Positions 52,579 through 60,628 of a stretch of 64,000 nucleotides of DNA are shown piece after piece. Each line of letters opens with the position of its first letter. Position 1 is the stretch's first letter. Source of the stretch: Streptomyces broussonetiae (GTDB lineage: Bacteria; Actinomycetota; Actinomycetes; Streptomycetales; Streptomycetaceae). The notes beneath the pieces are model-generated. The model searched no databases, had not been told where the DNA came from, and saw nothing but the letters and a program-made list of their open reading frames with translations. Location: assembly GCF_009796285.1 (NCBI RefSeq), contig NZ_CP047020.1, positions 5,208,001 through 5,272,000 on the forward strand. The letters are read 5' to 3'. The translations under genes were made by a program, and so were the position numbers.

Positions 52579-53403
52579 ATGAGTACGACAGGCGCGACCG
52601 CCGATCCGCTCGCGGCCCTGGGCTCACTGCCCGGCGTGGCCGAGTCCGTGGAGTCCGTGCGCAAGGCCGTGGACCGGGTCTACGGACACCGGATCATGCG
52701 GCGCCGCAGCACCGAGATCACCGCCGAGGCGGCCCTGCGCGGCGCCCGCGGCTCCGCGGCGCTGTCCGGAGCCGACTGGGCCCTGGAGGAGGTGCGCCGG
52801 CGCACCGACTTCAGCGGTGACGCCGAGGCCCGGGTGGTGGGTGGCGCGCTGCGCCTGTCGGCCGAGGCGGGACAGCTGCTGTCCATCTGGCGGCAGTCGC
52901 CGCTGCGGGTGCTGGCCCGGCTGCACCTGATCGCCGCGGCGGGCGACGGTGACGAGGTCGGCAGGCCGCGCCAGACGGGCGAGGCGGTGGACGAGCCGCT
53001 GATCGAGCTGCCGCTGCCGGACGCCGCGGAGGTCTCCGGGCGGCTGGAGGGGCTCGCGGACCTGGTCATCGCCGGGACGTCCGCGCCCGCGCTGGTGACG
53101 GCCGCCGTGATGCACGGCGAACTGCTCGCACTGCGCCCCTTCGTGTCCCACAACGGCCTGGTCGCGCGCGCGGCCGAGCGCATCGTCCTGATCGGCAGCG
53201 GCCTGGACCCGAAGGCGGTCTGCCCGGCCGAGGTCGGATACGCCGAATTGGGCCGCGCCACTTACCTGGCGGCGCTGGACGGATACATATCCGGCACCCC
53301 CGAGGGCATGGCGGCCTGGATCGCCCACTGCGGCAAGGCGGTCGAGCTGGGCGTGCGCGAGTCGACGGCCGTGTGCGAGGCGCTCCAGCGCGGCGCGGCC
53401 TGA
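52579..53403 (+). CDS. Degenerate Fic-domain protein
   Basis: 274 aa. The helix MHGELLALRPFVSHNGLVARAAERIVLIGSGL aligns with the Fic core HPFxxGNGRxxR. The catalytic His is Arg186, Gly is His, and the first Arg is Leu; Asn, Gly and the last Arg remain. AMP transfer by the classical mechanism is therefore unlikely. It may bind a nucleotide or act as a scaffold. Databases often call such genes oxidoreductase without evidence. It sits next to the Tad locus in many Streptomyces. Confidence 0.65.
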   Translation: MSTTGATADPLAALGSLPGVAESVESVRKAVDRVYGHRIMRRRSTEITAEAALRGARGSAALSGADWALEEVRRRTDFSGDAEARVVGGALRLSAEAGQLLSIWRQSPLRVLARLHLIAAAGDGDEVGRPRQTGEAVDEPLIELPLPDAAEVSGRLEGLADLVIAGTSAPALVTAAVMHGELLALRPFVSHNGLVARAAERIVLIGSGLDPKAVCPAEVGYAELGRATYLAALDGYISGTPEGMAAWIAHCGKAVELGVRESTAVCEALQRGAA

Positions 53404-53440
53404 GCCGGCGATCCGGCGCGAACGCGCCGGGACAAGAGTT

Positions 53441-53468
53441 GCGGCGGTACGAGTACTCGTACCGCCGC
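53441..53468. terminator. 28-bp perfect palindrome, terminator of the Fic-like gene
   Basis: Arms GCGGCGGTACGAGT and ACTCGTACCGCCGC pair without loop mismatch, 38 bp behind the stop codon. The following 286 bp (53469-53754) contain no supported gene. Confidence 0.85.
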
Positions 53469-53754
53469 TGGCATGCTCACCCGGTTACCAAGCGTCCTCG
53501 ATATGTGCCCATCAGGTCGGGAGCTTTGCCCGTCACCTGGTGCTGCTGGCCCGTAATCGACGGGTCGACGTCGCGTGGGTGCCCGGCGTTCATGCGGGGG
53601 TCCGTGGGGCCGACTGCGTAGTGGTAGGTGATCCTCTCGGATGTCCTTTGGTCTCGCGGGCCTGAGTTCTTTCTACCGCGAGCCGGGGTGAAGCGGAACC
53701 CCTGCCTGCACTTCTTTACTTTCAGGTTCAAACAGGGGTGAAACGGGCGCGACT

Positions 53755-54585
53755 TCAGGCCGTGCTCCGGCGCCGGTTGGTGTACCAGACGAGGCCTGCG
53801 GTCGCGGCCGCCGCTCCTATGGCCGCCGCGGCGACCAAGGCGGGGCGGGGCGGGACGGGGAGTGCGGGCAGTCGCTTCTTGAGCGGGACCGGCCGGCGGA
53901 ACTCCAGAACCGGCCACCCGCGCGCGAGTGCCTCGCGGCGCAGTGCCCGGTCCGGGTTGACCGCGTGCGGGCGCCCGACCGTCCTGAGCATCGGCACATC
54001 GGTCGCCGAGTCGCTGTAGGCGTAGCAGCGCTCGAGGTCGTAGCCCTCGGATGCGGCCAGCTCGCGGATCGCCTCGGCCTTGGTCGGGCCGTAGGCGTAG
54101 TACTCCACCTCCCCGGTGAAGCAGCCGTCCTCGCCGACGACCATGCGCGTGGCCACCACCCGGTCCGCGCCCAGCAGTTCGCCGATCGGCTCGACCACCT
54201 CGGCGCCCGAGGTCGACACGATCACCACGTCCCGCCCGGCCGTGTGGTGCTCCTCGATGAGGGAGGCGGCCTCGTCGTAGATGATCGGGTCGATCAGGTC
54301 GTGCAGGGTCTCGGCGACGATCTCCCGCACCTGCTGGACGTTCCAGCCGCGGCACATCGCGGACAGATACTCGCGCATGCGCTCCATCTGGTCGTGATCC
54401 AGGCCGCCGGCCAGGAAGACGAACTGGGCATATGCGGTACGCAGTGCGGCCCTGCGGTTGATCAGCCCGCCTTGGTAGAAGGACTTGCTGAAGGTGAGCG
54501 TGCTCGACTTCGCAATGACCGTCTTGTCCAGGTCAAAGAAGGCTGCTGCGCGAGGCAAGGAGTGGTTTTCCACGCCCCTGAGCAT
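53755..54585 (-). CDS. HAD-IB family phosphatase
   Basis: 276 aa. FFDLDKTV (nucleophile Asp and general acid Asp), VIVSTSGAEVVEPI (motif II), and YAYSDSATDVPML (motif IV) form the SerB-like HAD-IB site. A C-terminal TM helix (about 245-265) with a basic tail suggests membrane anchoring. Substrate unknown; related proteins act on phosphorylated small molecules or lipids. Confidence 0.87.
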   Translation of the reverse strand: MLRGVENHSLPRAAAFFDLDKTVIAKSSTLTFSKSFYQGGLINRRAALRTAYAQFVFLAGGLDHDQMERMREYLSAMCRGWNVQQVREIVAETLHDLIDPIIYDEAASLIEEHHTAGRDVVIVSTSGAEVVEPIGELLGADRVVATRMVVGEDGCFTGEVEYYAYGPTKAEAIRELAASEGYDLERCYAYSDSATDVPMLRTVGRPHAVNPDRALRREALARGWPVLEFRRPVPLKKRLPALPVPPRPALVAAAAIGAAAATAGLVWYTNRRRSTA

Positions 54586-54720
54586 AGGCGCCCACCATTC
54601 GGCGTAAGGTGGGGCGCGTGGGTTTGCCTGAGAGGGCTCTCGGGTACACCATGGAAGTCACGGATCGTTCGCGACCGTGCTAACCCGGTCCGACTCCTCC
54701 CCCCCCGAGTCGGCCGTGGG

Positions 54721-54755
54721 GACGACCCCCGCTCTCCCCCCCGGCGGGGGTCGTC
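54721..54755. terminator. 12-bp hairpin with C-rich loop
   Basis: GACGACCCCCGC (54721-54732) and GCGGGGGTCGTC (54744-54755). A smaller CGACTC/GAGTCG hairpin precedes at 54691-54712. Both lie in the 591-bp gap 54586-55176 before the Ssd gene, which otherwise holds no gene. Confidence 0.65.
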
Positions 54756-54953
54756 GCATGTCCGGGTGGGTTTTCGGTCATCCTCCATTCCTTTCCGCGA
54801 CCGTGCGGCCCGTGTGGTGCCGCGGCGGGCCTTCCTTTCGCATGCCCGTGATCCGTTACTCACGGTGATGGTGGCGCTGCTCTGTGGAAGTCGCACAGGG
54901 ATCGGTACAGACGTCACTGGTATGGGTGACGGAGATATTCACAGGGGGGCGAG

Positions 54954-54962
54954 TTGTCCACA
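54954..54962 (+). promoter_or_regulatory. DnaA box
   Basis: TTGTCCACA, perfect match to the Streptomyces consensus, about 215 bp before the Ssd gene. Single copy; function not inferable. Confidence 0.45.
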
Positions 54963-55176
54963 GTTTTCGACCAAGATCCACTTTATTTCGCGGATCGCTG
55001 CACCGTGATTCCTGCGCGCTTCGGCCGGGGCGAGTTCATGGCCGGTTCCGATTGCCGGAGCGCGTATGGCCGGTTTCTGTCGGCTGTTCACAGGAGGGCC
55101 GCTTGCCGGTTCTCCACGTTCGGGAATCGCGGGGCCGACGGGGCTGCGCGGCCCACGCAGCGAAGGGGGAACACCC

Positions 55177-56283
55177 GTGACCGGAACTCTCACCCACGAC
55201 CCGCCACCCGGTGCGCCGGACCGGCCGGGCAGGCCGCTCATCGTCACCGAGGACCCCGACCTCCTCGACGACCTGTTGCGCCTGTGCGCGGCCGCCGGTG
55301 TCACGCCCGAGGTCCACCACGGCGTACCGGACCACGGCGACGCCTGGGACACGGCCCCGCTCGTGCTGGTCGGGGACGACGCCGCCCGGCGGGTCGGCAC
55401 GGCCGCGCGCCGGCGCGCAGTGGTGCTGGTCGGCCGTGACCAGGACGACTCGGGGGTGTGGAAGCGAGCCGTCCGGATCGGCGCCGACCACGTCCTGATG
55501 CTGCCCGACGGTGAGCAGTGGCTGGTCGACCGCATCGCCGACGTCGCCGAGGGAGTCGGGCGCCCCGCCCTCACCGTCGGGGTGATCGGCGGCCGGGGCG
55601 GGGCCGGTGCCTCCACGCTCGCGTGTGCCCTCGCCGTCACCTCCGCGCGCGAGGGCCTGCGCACCCTCCTCGTCGACGCCGACCCGCTCGGCGGCGGACT
55701 CGACGTACTCCTCGGTGGCGAGAGCGCCGAAGGGCTGCGCTGGCCCGCGTTCGCCGCCTCCCGCGGCCGGGTCGGCGGCGGCGCGCTGGAGGAGTCGCTG
55801 CCGGAACTGCACGCGCTGCGCGTGCTCAGCTGGGACCGCGGCGACTGCGTCGCCGTCCCGCACCAGGCGGTGCGTGCGGTGCTCGCCGCCGCCCGGCGCC
55901 GCGGCGGCACGGTCGTGGTCGACCTGCCCCGCCGCCTCGACGACGGCGTCGCCGAAGCCCTCGCCCAGCTGGACCTGGCCCTCCTCGTGGTCCCCGCGGA
56001 ACTGCGGGCGGTCGCGGCCGCCGGGCGGGTGGCGTCCGCCGTCGGCATGGTCGTGCGCGATGTGCGCGTGGCCGTCCGCGGGCCGTACGCGCCCGGTCTG
56101 GACGGCAGGGAGGTGGCCCGGCTGCTCGGCCTGCCGCTGGCCGGAGAGGTGCCGGTCGAGCCGGCGCTGCTGCGCCCCCAGGGTGGCGCGAAACCACCCG
56201 GCGCTGCCGGCCGCGGCCCGCTCGCCCGCTTCTGCGCGGCCTTCTGGGAGCGCGCGCTGGTCGAGGCCGGAGGCGCCCGATGA
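55177..56283 (+). CDS. ssd: Ssd/CpaE-like septum-site and pilus ATPase
   Basis: 368 aa from GTG 55177 with GGGGGA upstream. N-terminal receiver-like part (about 20-115), then MinD/ParA-like domain with GVIGGRGGAGASTLACALA as a degenerate P-loop (Ser in place of Thr, Ala in place of Lys). DADPLGGGLD and VVDLPRRLDD follow. TadZ/CpaE proteins localise the Tad machinery; mycobacterial Ssd affects septation. Overlaps tadA by 4 bp. Confidence 0.87.
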   Translation: MTGTLTHDPPPGAPDRPGRPLIVTEDPDLLDDLLRLCAAAGVTPEVHHGVPDHGDAWDTAPLVLVGDDAARRVGTAARRRAVVLVGRDQDDSGVWKRAVRIGADHVLMLPDGEQWLVDRIADVAEGVGRPALTVGVIGGRGGAGASTLACALAVTSAREGLRTLLVDADPLGGGLDVLLGGESAEGLRWPAFAASRGRVGGGALEESLPELHALRVLSWDRGDCVAVPHQAVRAVLAAARRRGGTVVVDLPRRLDDGVAEALAQLDLALLVVPAELRAVAAAGRVASAVGMVVRDVRVAVRGPYAPGLDGREVARLLGLPLAGEVPVEPALLRPQGGAKPPGAAGRGPLARFCAAFWERALVEAGGAR

Positions 56284-57470
56284 CACTTCCCGGACTCGAC
56301 CGGGCCGACGGCGCCGCCCTGCTCGACGGTGTCCGGCGCCGGCTTGCCGAGAGCGGCGCAGAACCCACCCCCGCGCGCGTGGCCCAGGCCCTGCGCGAAC
56401 AGGGCCGGGTGCTCGGCGACGCAGAAGTCCTCGGCGCCGCCGCCCACCTGAGGAGCGAACTGGTCGGCAGCGGGCCCCTGGAGCCGCTGCTCGCCGACCC
56501 GGACGTCACCGACGTCCTGGTCTCCGCCCCGGACCGGGTGTGGGTCGACCGCGGCGGCGGCCTGGAGCTGACGCCGGTGGCATTCCCCGACCCGGCCGCG
56601 GTACGACGCCTCGCGCAACGGCTGGCCGCCGTGGCCGGACGGCGCCTGGACGACGCCCGTCCATGGGCGGACGCCCGGCTGCCCGACGGTACCCGGCTGC
56701 ACGCGGTACTGCCGCCGGTCGCCGTCGGCTGCACCTGCCTGTCCCTGCGGGTCGTACGGCCCCGGGCGTTCACCCTGGAGGAGCTGGTCGCGGCCGGTAC
56801 GGTGCCGCCCGGCGGCGACCGGATCCTACGGGCGCTGCTGGCGGCCCGGCTGTCCTTTCTCGTCAGCGGCGGCACCGGAAGCGGCAAGACGACCCTGCTC
56901 AGCGCCCTGCTGGGCCTGGTCGGCGCGGACGAGCGGATCGTGCTCGCCGAGGACTCGGCCGAGCTGCGCCCCGACCACCCGCACGTCGTCCGGCTGGAGA
57001 CCCGCCCCGCCAACCAGGAGGGCGCGGGCCTGGTCACCCTGGAGGACCTCGTCCGGCAGGCACTGCGGATGCGGCCCGACCGGCTCGTCGTCGGAGAGGT
57101 GCGCGGACCCGAGGTCGTACATCTGCTGGCGGCCCTCAACACGGGTCACCAGGGCGGCTGTTGCACGGCCCATGCCAACGCCGCCGCGGACGTCCCGGCC
57201 CGGCTGGAGGCGCTGGCCACGGCCGCGGGGCTCGATCGGGCCGCGCTGCACAGCCAGTTGGCGGCCGCGCTCTCCGTGGTGCTGCATCTCGTGCGGGACC
57301 GGTCCGGACGGCGCCGGATCGCCGAGGTGCATGTGCTGGAGCGGGACGCCACGGGGCTGGTGCGGACTGTCCCGGCCCTGCGCTGGGGCGAGCGGGCCTT
57401 CGTACGGGAGCGGGGCTGGGAGCGGCTGCGGCACCTCCTGGAGGCCGCGGGCGAGTTCGGGGAGGACTGA
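56280..57470 (+). CDS. tadA: TadA/CpaF-type secretion ATPase
   Basis: 396 aa. Walker A SGGTGSGKTTLLSALLG, Asp box EDSAELRPDH, Walker B LRMRPDRLVVGEVRG and His box TGHQGGCCTAHAN are all present. Cytoplasmic hexameric motor for pilus assembly or secretion. The pair of Cys in the His box is unusual but harmless to the fold. Coupled to ssd by ATGA. Confidence 0.93.
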   Translation: MTLPGLDRADGAALLDGVRRRLAESGAEPTPARVAQALREQGRVLGDAEVLGAAAHLRSELVGSGPLEPLLADPDVTDVLVSAPDRVWVDRGGGLELTPVAFPDPAAVRRLAQRLAAVAGRRLDDARPWADARLPDGTRLHAVLPPVAVGCTCLSLRVVRPRAFTLEELVAAGTVPPGGDRILRALLAARLSFLVSGGTGSGKTTLLSALLGLVGADERIVLAEDSAELRPDHPHVVRLETRPANQEGAGLVTLEDLVRQALRMRPDRLVVGEVRGPEVVHLLAALNTGHQGGCCTAHANAAADVPARLEALATAAGLDRAALHSQLAAALSVVLHLVRDRSGRRRIAEVHVLERDATGLVRTVPALRWGERAFVRERGWERLRHLLEAAGEFGED

Positions 57471-57475
57471 GAAGA

Positions 57476-58348
57476 ATGACGGAAGTGACCGGCGAGACGT
57501 CCACGGCGGCCGCCCTGGTGTGTCTCGGCGCGCTGGTCTGGCTCATGGGCGGGCGGCACTACGGGATGCGGCGGGCACGGTTGCTGCTCGCGGGCGGCGG
57601 AGTCGTGGCGACCGGGCCGCCGGTGTGGGAGCAGGTGCACGCGGAGCTACGGCGGCTGCACGGCCGGTTCGGGGCCGAGTGGTGGGCGCTCGTGGCCGGG
57701 CTGCTGCTCGCGCTGCTGGGCGCCTCGGTGATTCCGGTCGTCGCGGGAGCGGCCGGGGTGCCGGTGCTGCGCCGGGTGCGGCTGGCCCGGCAGGCCGGGA
57801 GGACCCGGGAGCGACGCGCCGACGCGGTGATCACCCTGTGCGGGACCCTCGCCGGAGAGGTGCGCGCCGGACGGCAGCCGGGCGAGGCGCTGCTGCGGGC
57901 CGCGCGCGACTCCGGCGGGCTCGGCGACGCCCGGGCGGCCGTGGTCGCGGCGGCCCGGTTCGGCGGGGACGTGCCCGGCGCACTCGCCGTGGCGGCCCGG
58001 CAGCCGGGCGCAGAGGGCCTGCTCGGGCTGGCCGCGTGCTGGCGGGTGGCCGTGGACCAGGGGGCAGGGCTCGCGGCCGGCCTGGACCGGCTGGACGTGG
58101 CCCTGCGGGCCGAGCGGGACCAGCGGGCCGACCTGTGCGCCCAGTTGGCGGGAGCCCGGGCGACCGCGGTGCTCCTCGCCGTACTGCCCGCCCTCGGCCT
58201 GCTCCTGGGCGCGGGCATGGGCGCCCACCCGCTCGACGTCCTGCTGCACACCGGCCCCGGACTCGCCTGCCTGGTGGTCGGCACGGCGTTCGAGGCGGCC
58301 GGGCTGGCGTGGGCGGCCCGGATCGTACGGGTAGCGGAGGCGGTGTGA
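57476..58348 (+). CDS. tadB: TadB-like inner-membrane platform protein
   Basis: 290 aa from ATG 57476, 5 bp after tadA. Three to four TM segments (about 12-28, 65-95, 230-280) flank a GspF/T2SSF helical domain with GEVRAGRQPGEALLRAA. It should form the membrane platform with TadC. Confidence 0.85.
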   Translation: MTEVTGETSTAAALVCLGALVWLMGGRHYGMRRARLLLAGGGVVATGPPVWEQVHAELRRLHGRFGAEWWALVAGLLLALLGASVIPVVAGAAGVPVLRRVRLARQAGRTRERRADAVITLCGTLAGEVRAGRQPGEALLRAARDSGGLGDARAAVVAAARFGGDVPGALAVAARQPGAEGLLGLAACWRVAVDQGAGLAAGLDRLDVALRAERDQRADLCAQLAGARATAVLLAVLPALGLLLGAGMGAHPLDVLLHTGPGLACLVVGTAFEAAGLAWAARIVRVAEAV

Positions 58349-58409
58349 GCGCGGGAGCGGGTGAGGGCGGGAGCGGAGTGCGGATCGCGGATCAAGGAGG
58401 GCAGGCGGT

Positions 58410-59192
58410 ATGAGCGGGGAAACTGTCCACAGGGTGGGGACGGCCACGGTCTCGGTGCTGGGGGTCGGCTGGGCGGTGTGGCGGCTGGCCCTGGTCCGGG
58501 GGCGCCGCCGGGCGCGGCGGCGGGTGGCCGGGCTGCTGGGGCTGGACGTGGTGCGGACCGGGCCGTCGTTCGGGATCGCGGGCGCGGTGCAGCGCTGGCT
58601 GCCGCCGGCCGGGGCGGTGTGCGGGGTGTGGGTGCTGGTCGGCGGTGCCACCGGGGCACTGCTGGGACTGGGCGTCGGCGTCGGGTTGTGGCGGTGGCGG
58701 AGCCGGCACGCGGCGGCGGCCGGGCCGGCGCAGGCGGAGGACACGGTCGCAGCCGCACGCCAACTCCCGCTCGCCGCCGACCTGCTGGCCGCCTGTGTCG
58801 CGGCCGGAGCCGGCCCGGTGGTCGCCGCCCAGGCGGTGGGGGAGGCGCTCGGCGGACCGGTCGGGAAGGCGCTGGCGCGGGGTGCGGCAGAGGTCCGGCT
58901 CGGTGGTGAACCGGCCGATGCCTGGCGCCGGTTGGCCGCACTGCCCGACGCCAGGGCGCTGGCGCGGCTGCTGGAGCGGGCCGACGAGTCCGGGCTGCCG
59001 GCGGCCGGCCCGGCCGCCCGCCTCGCCTCGGACGCACGCGCGCGGTGGTCCCGCACGGCGACGGCCCGGGCCCGGCGCGCCGCCGTACTGATCTCCGCGC
59101 CCGTCGGCCTGTGCTTCCTGCCGGCGTTCATCGCGGTCGGTGTGCTTCCGGTCGTGATCGGACTCGCGGGCGGGGCGTTGGGAGGGGGGTGA
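58410..59192 (+). CDS. tadC: TadC-like inner-membrane platform protein
   Basis: 260 aa from ATG 58410 with AAGGAGG. T2SSF domain with LPLAADLLAACVAAGAGPVVAAQAVGEALGGPVG and a C-terminal TM pair ending FLPAFIAVGVLPVVIGLAGG. Followed by the interrupted pilin gene. Confidence 0.85.
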   Translation: MSGETVHRVGTATVSVLGVGWAVWRLALVRGRRRARRRVAGLLGLDVVRTGPSFGIAGAVQRWLPPAGAVCGVWVLVGGATGALLGLGVGVGLWRWRSRHAAAAGPAQAEDTVAAARQLPLAADLLAACVAAGAGPVVAAQAVGEALGGPVGKALARGAAEVRLGGEPADAWRRLAALPDARALARLLERADESGLPAAGPAARLASDARARWSRTATARARRAAVLISAPVGLCFLPAFIAVGVLPVVIGLAGGALGGG

Positions 59193-59276
59193 GGCATACG
59201 GGGCGAACGGGACCGAGCGGGCGCACACGGGCACGAACGACATGACACAGAAGGCCGGAACCTCACGGGGGTCGGA

Positions 59277-59390
59277 ATGAACGGAAAGATCAGGGAAACG
59301 GCGGTACGGCTGCGGGAGAGGTGCCGGCAGGACGCCGGCATGGTGACGTCCGAGTACGCGATGGGGATCATCGTTATCTTGGGTTCCTGA
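59277..59390 (+). pseudogene. Flp/DUF4244-type pilin gene truncated by transposon
   Basis: ATG 59277 encodes 37 aa. The basic start and DAGMVTSEYAMGII are the conserved prepilin cleavage region (Ser-Glu-Tyr-Ala-Met-Gly) of the DUF4244 pilin family that normally follows tadC. The remaining about 30 residues of hydrophobic helix are missing: after MGII the frame reads VILGS and stops. Divergence coincides with the left end of the Tn554-like element. A functional pilin would need the part beyond the element. Confidence 0.8.
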
Positions 59391-59407
59391 ATGACGTCAG
59401 GCATGTA

Positions 59408-59436
59408 AGGCAAGTGGGGTAGTTCTGTACTTGCCT
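59408..59436. repeat. Inverted repeat at the element's left end
   Basis: AGGCAAGT (59408-59415) and ACTTGCCT (59429-59436), 13 bp apart, 29 bp before tnpA. A further CAGGCA at 59398-59403 shares part of the motif. These may be recombinase arm- or core-binding sites, or the tnpA operator. Confidence 0.5.
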
Positions 59437-59464
59437 GAACGGTATCCAAGGGGAGTTAGGCACG

Positions 59465-60628
59465 TTGGCTACGTCTGCTGTCCTCTACTGGCACTACCGG
59501 GCTGAGCGGGCCATATCGGGGGACGGGTCTACGTACTGGGTGGTGGTCAACGACGCCTTCGAGCTTCACACCGAGGCGTGCGCCTGGCTGGCAGGGCGCA
59601 AGGACCGTGCGTACAACACCCAGCGCACGTACGCGGGCCGGATCGCCCTGTACCTGTCGTACTGCACCGAGTATGCGGTCGACTGGAGCTGCCCCAGCCT
59701 GGCCCAACTGATGGCGATGATGCGGTGGTTGGTCGATGAGCCGCTGCCGCCGAAGGGGCGTCGCCCGGCTGCTGAGCCGCGCTTTCGTGACAAGGGCACG
59801 GCGAACAAGATCATGGGCACGGTCGGGGAGTTCCTGACGTGGTCCGCGCTTCAGGGCTGGGTGCCGCAGACCGTGGTGAGCCAGCTCGTGCAGCCGAAGT
59901 TCCTGCACTACACCCCGCCTGGGTTCGATCCGGGTGAGGACGGCCAGCACCGCGCGATCCAGGCCCGGAGGATCAAGTACCGCGTCGCGGTGCCGGGTTA
60001 CGAGTGGCTGTCTGACGACCAGATCGAGAAGGTCCTCGACTGCACGACGCACGCCCGCGACCGGTTCCTGGTGGCCCTGCTGGCGGTCACCGGGATGCGG
60101 ATCGGCGAGGGGCTGGGGCTGCGGCGCGAGGACATGCACTTCCTGCCCGACTCCACCTCGCTGGGCTGCCGCATCGACGGGCCGCACGTCCATGTGCGGC
60201 GTCGGCTGAACAGCAACAACGCGTATGCCAAGTCGCACTACCCGCGGTGGATTCCGGTGGAGGCCGAGACCGTGGAGCTGTATGCCGCCTACCGCTACGA
60301 ACGTGACGCGGTACCGGAGGCGGAGGGCTGCGACATGGTGTTCGTGAACCTGTTCCGCGCCCCGCTGGGCGAGCCGATGAAGTATCCCAGCACGTATGAG
60401 CTGTTCAAGCGGCTCGCGGCCCGCGCCGGGTTCCGTGCCCGCCCGCACATGCTGCGGCATTCGGCGATCACCCGGTGGCTGCGCTCCGGGGTGGCCCGTG
60501 ACGTGGCCCAGAACATGGCCGGGCACCAGTCGCCGCAGTCGATGGACCCCTACACCCACGCAACCGACCAGGACAAACGCGACGCCGTGAAGCTGGTGGC
60601 CGCCAAGAGGAAGGAAGCCCGTCAGTGA
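59465..60628 (+). CDS. tnpA: TnpA-type tyrosine recombinase
   Basis: 387 aa from TTG 59465, supported by GGGGAG 9 bp upstream and by no earlier ATG/GTG in frame. N-terminal SAM-like DNA-binding domain (about 35-150). Catalytic residues: Arg212 in TGMRIGEGLGL, HxLRH (His328, Arg331, His332), and nucleophile Tyr363 in MDPYTHA. With TnpB it should catalyse excision and integration. Overlaps tnpB (GTGA). Confidence 0.88.
   Translation: MATSAVLYWHYRAERAISGDGSTYWVVVNDAFELHTEACAWLAGRKDRAYNTQRTYAGRIALYLSYCTEYAVDWSCPSLAQLMAMMRWLVDEPLPPKGRRPAAEPRFRDKGTANKIMGTVGEFLTWSALQGWVPQTVVSQLVQPKFLHYTPPGFDPGEDGQHRAIQARRIKYRVAVPGYEWLSDDQIEKVLDCTTHARDRFLVALLAVTGMRIGEGLGLRREDMHFLPDSTSLGCRIDGPHVHVRRRLNSNNAYAKSHYPRWIPVEAETVELYAAYRYERDAVPEAEGCDMVFVNLFRAPLGEPMKYPSTYELFKRLAARAGFRARPHMLRHSAITRWLRSGVARDVAQNMAGHQSPQSMDPYTHATDQDKRDAVKLVAAKRKEARQ

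Noticed and set aside
53477..53760. Minus-strand open frame reading through to MNAGHPRDVDPSITGQQ
   Set aside because: Open only as extension of a shadow frame; no start, no ribosome-binding site and no family recognised. It might be a gene fragment but cannot be supported.
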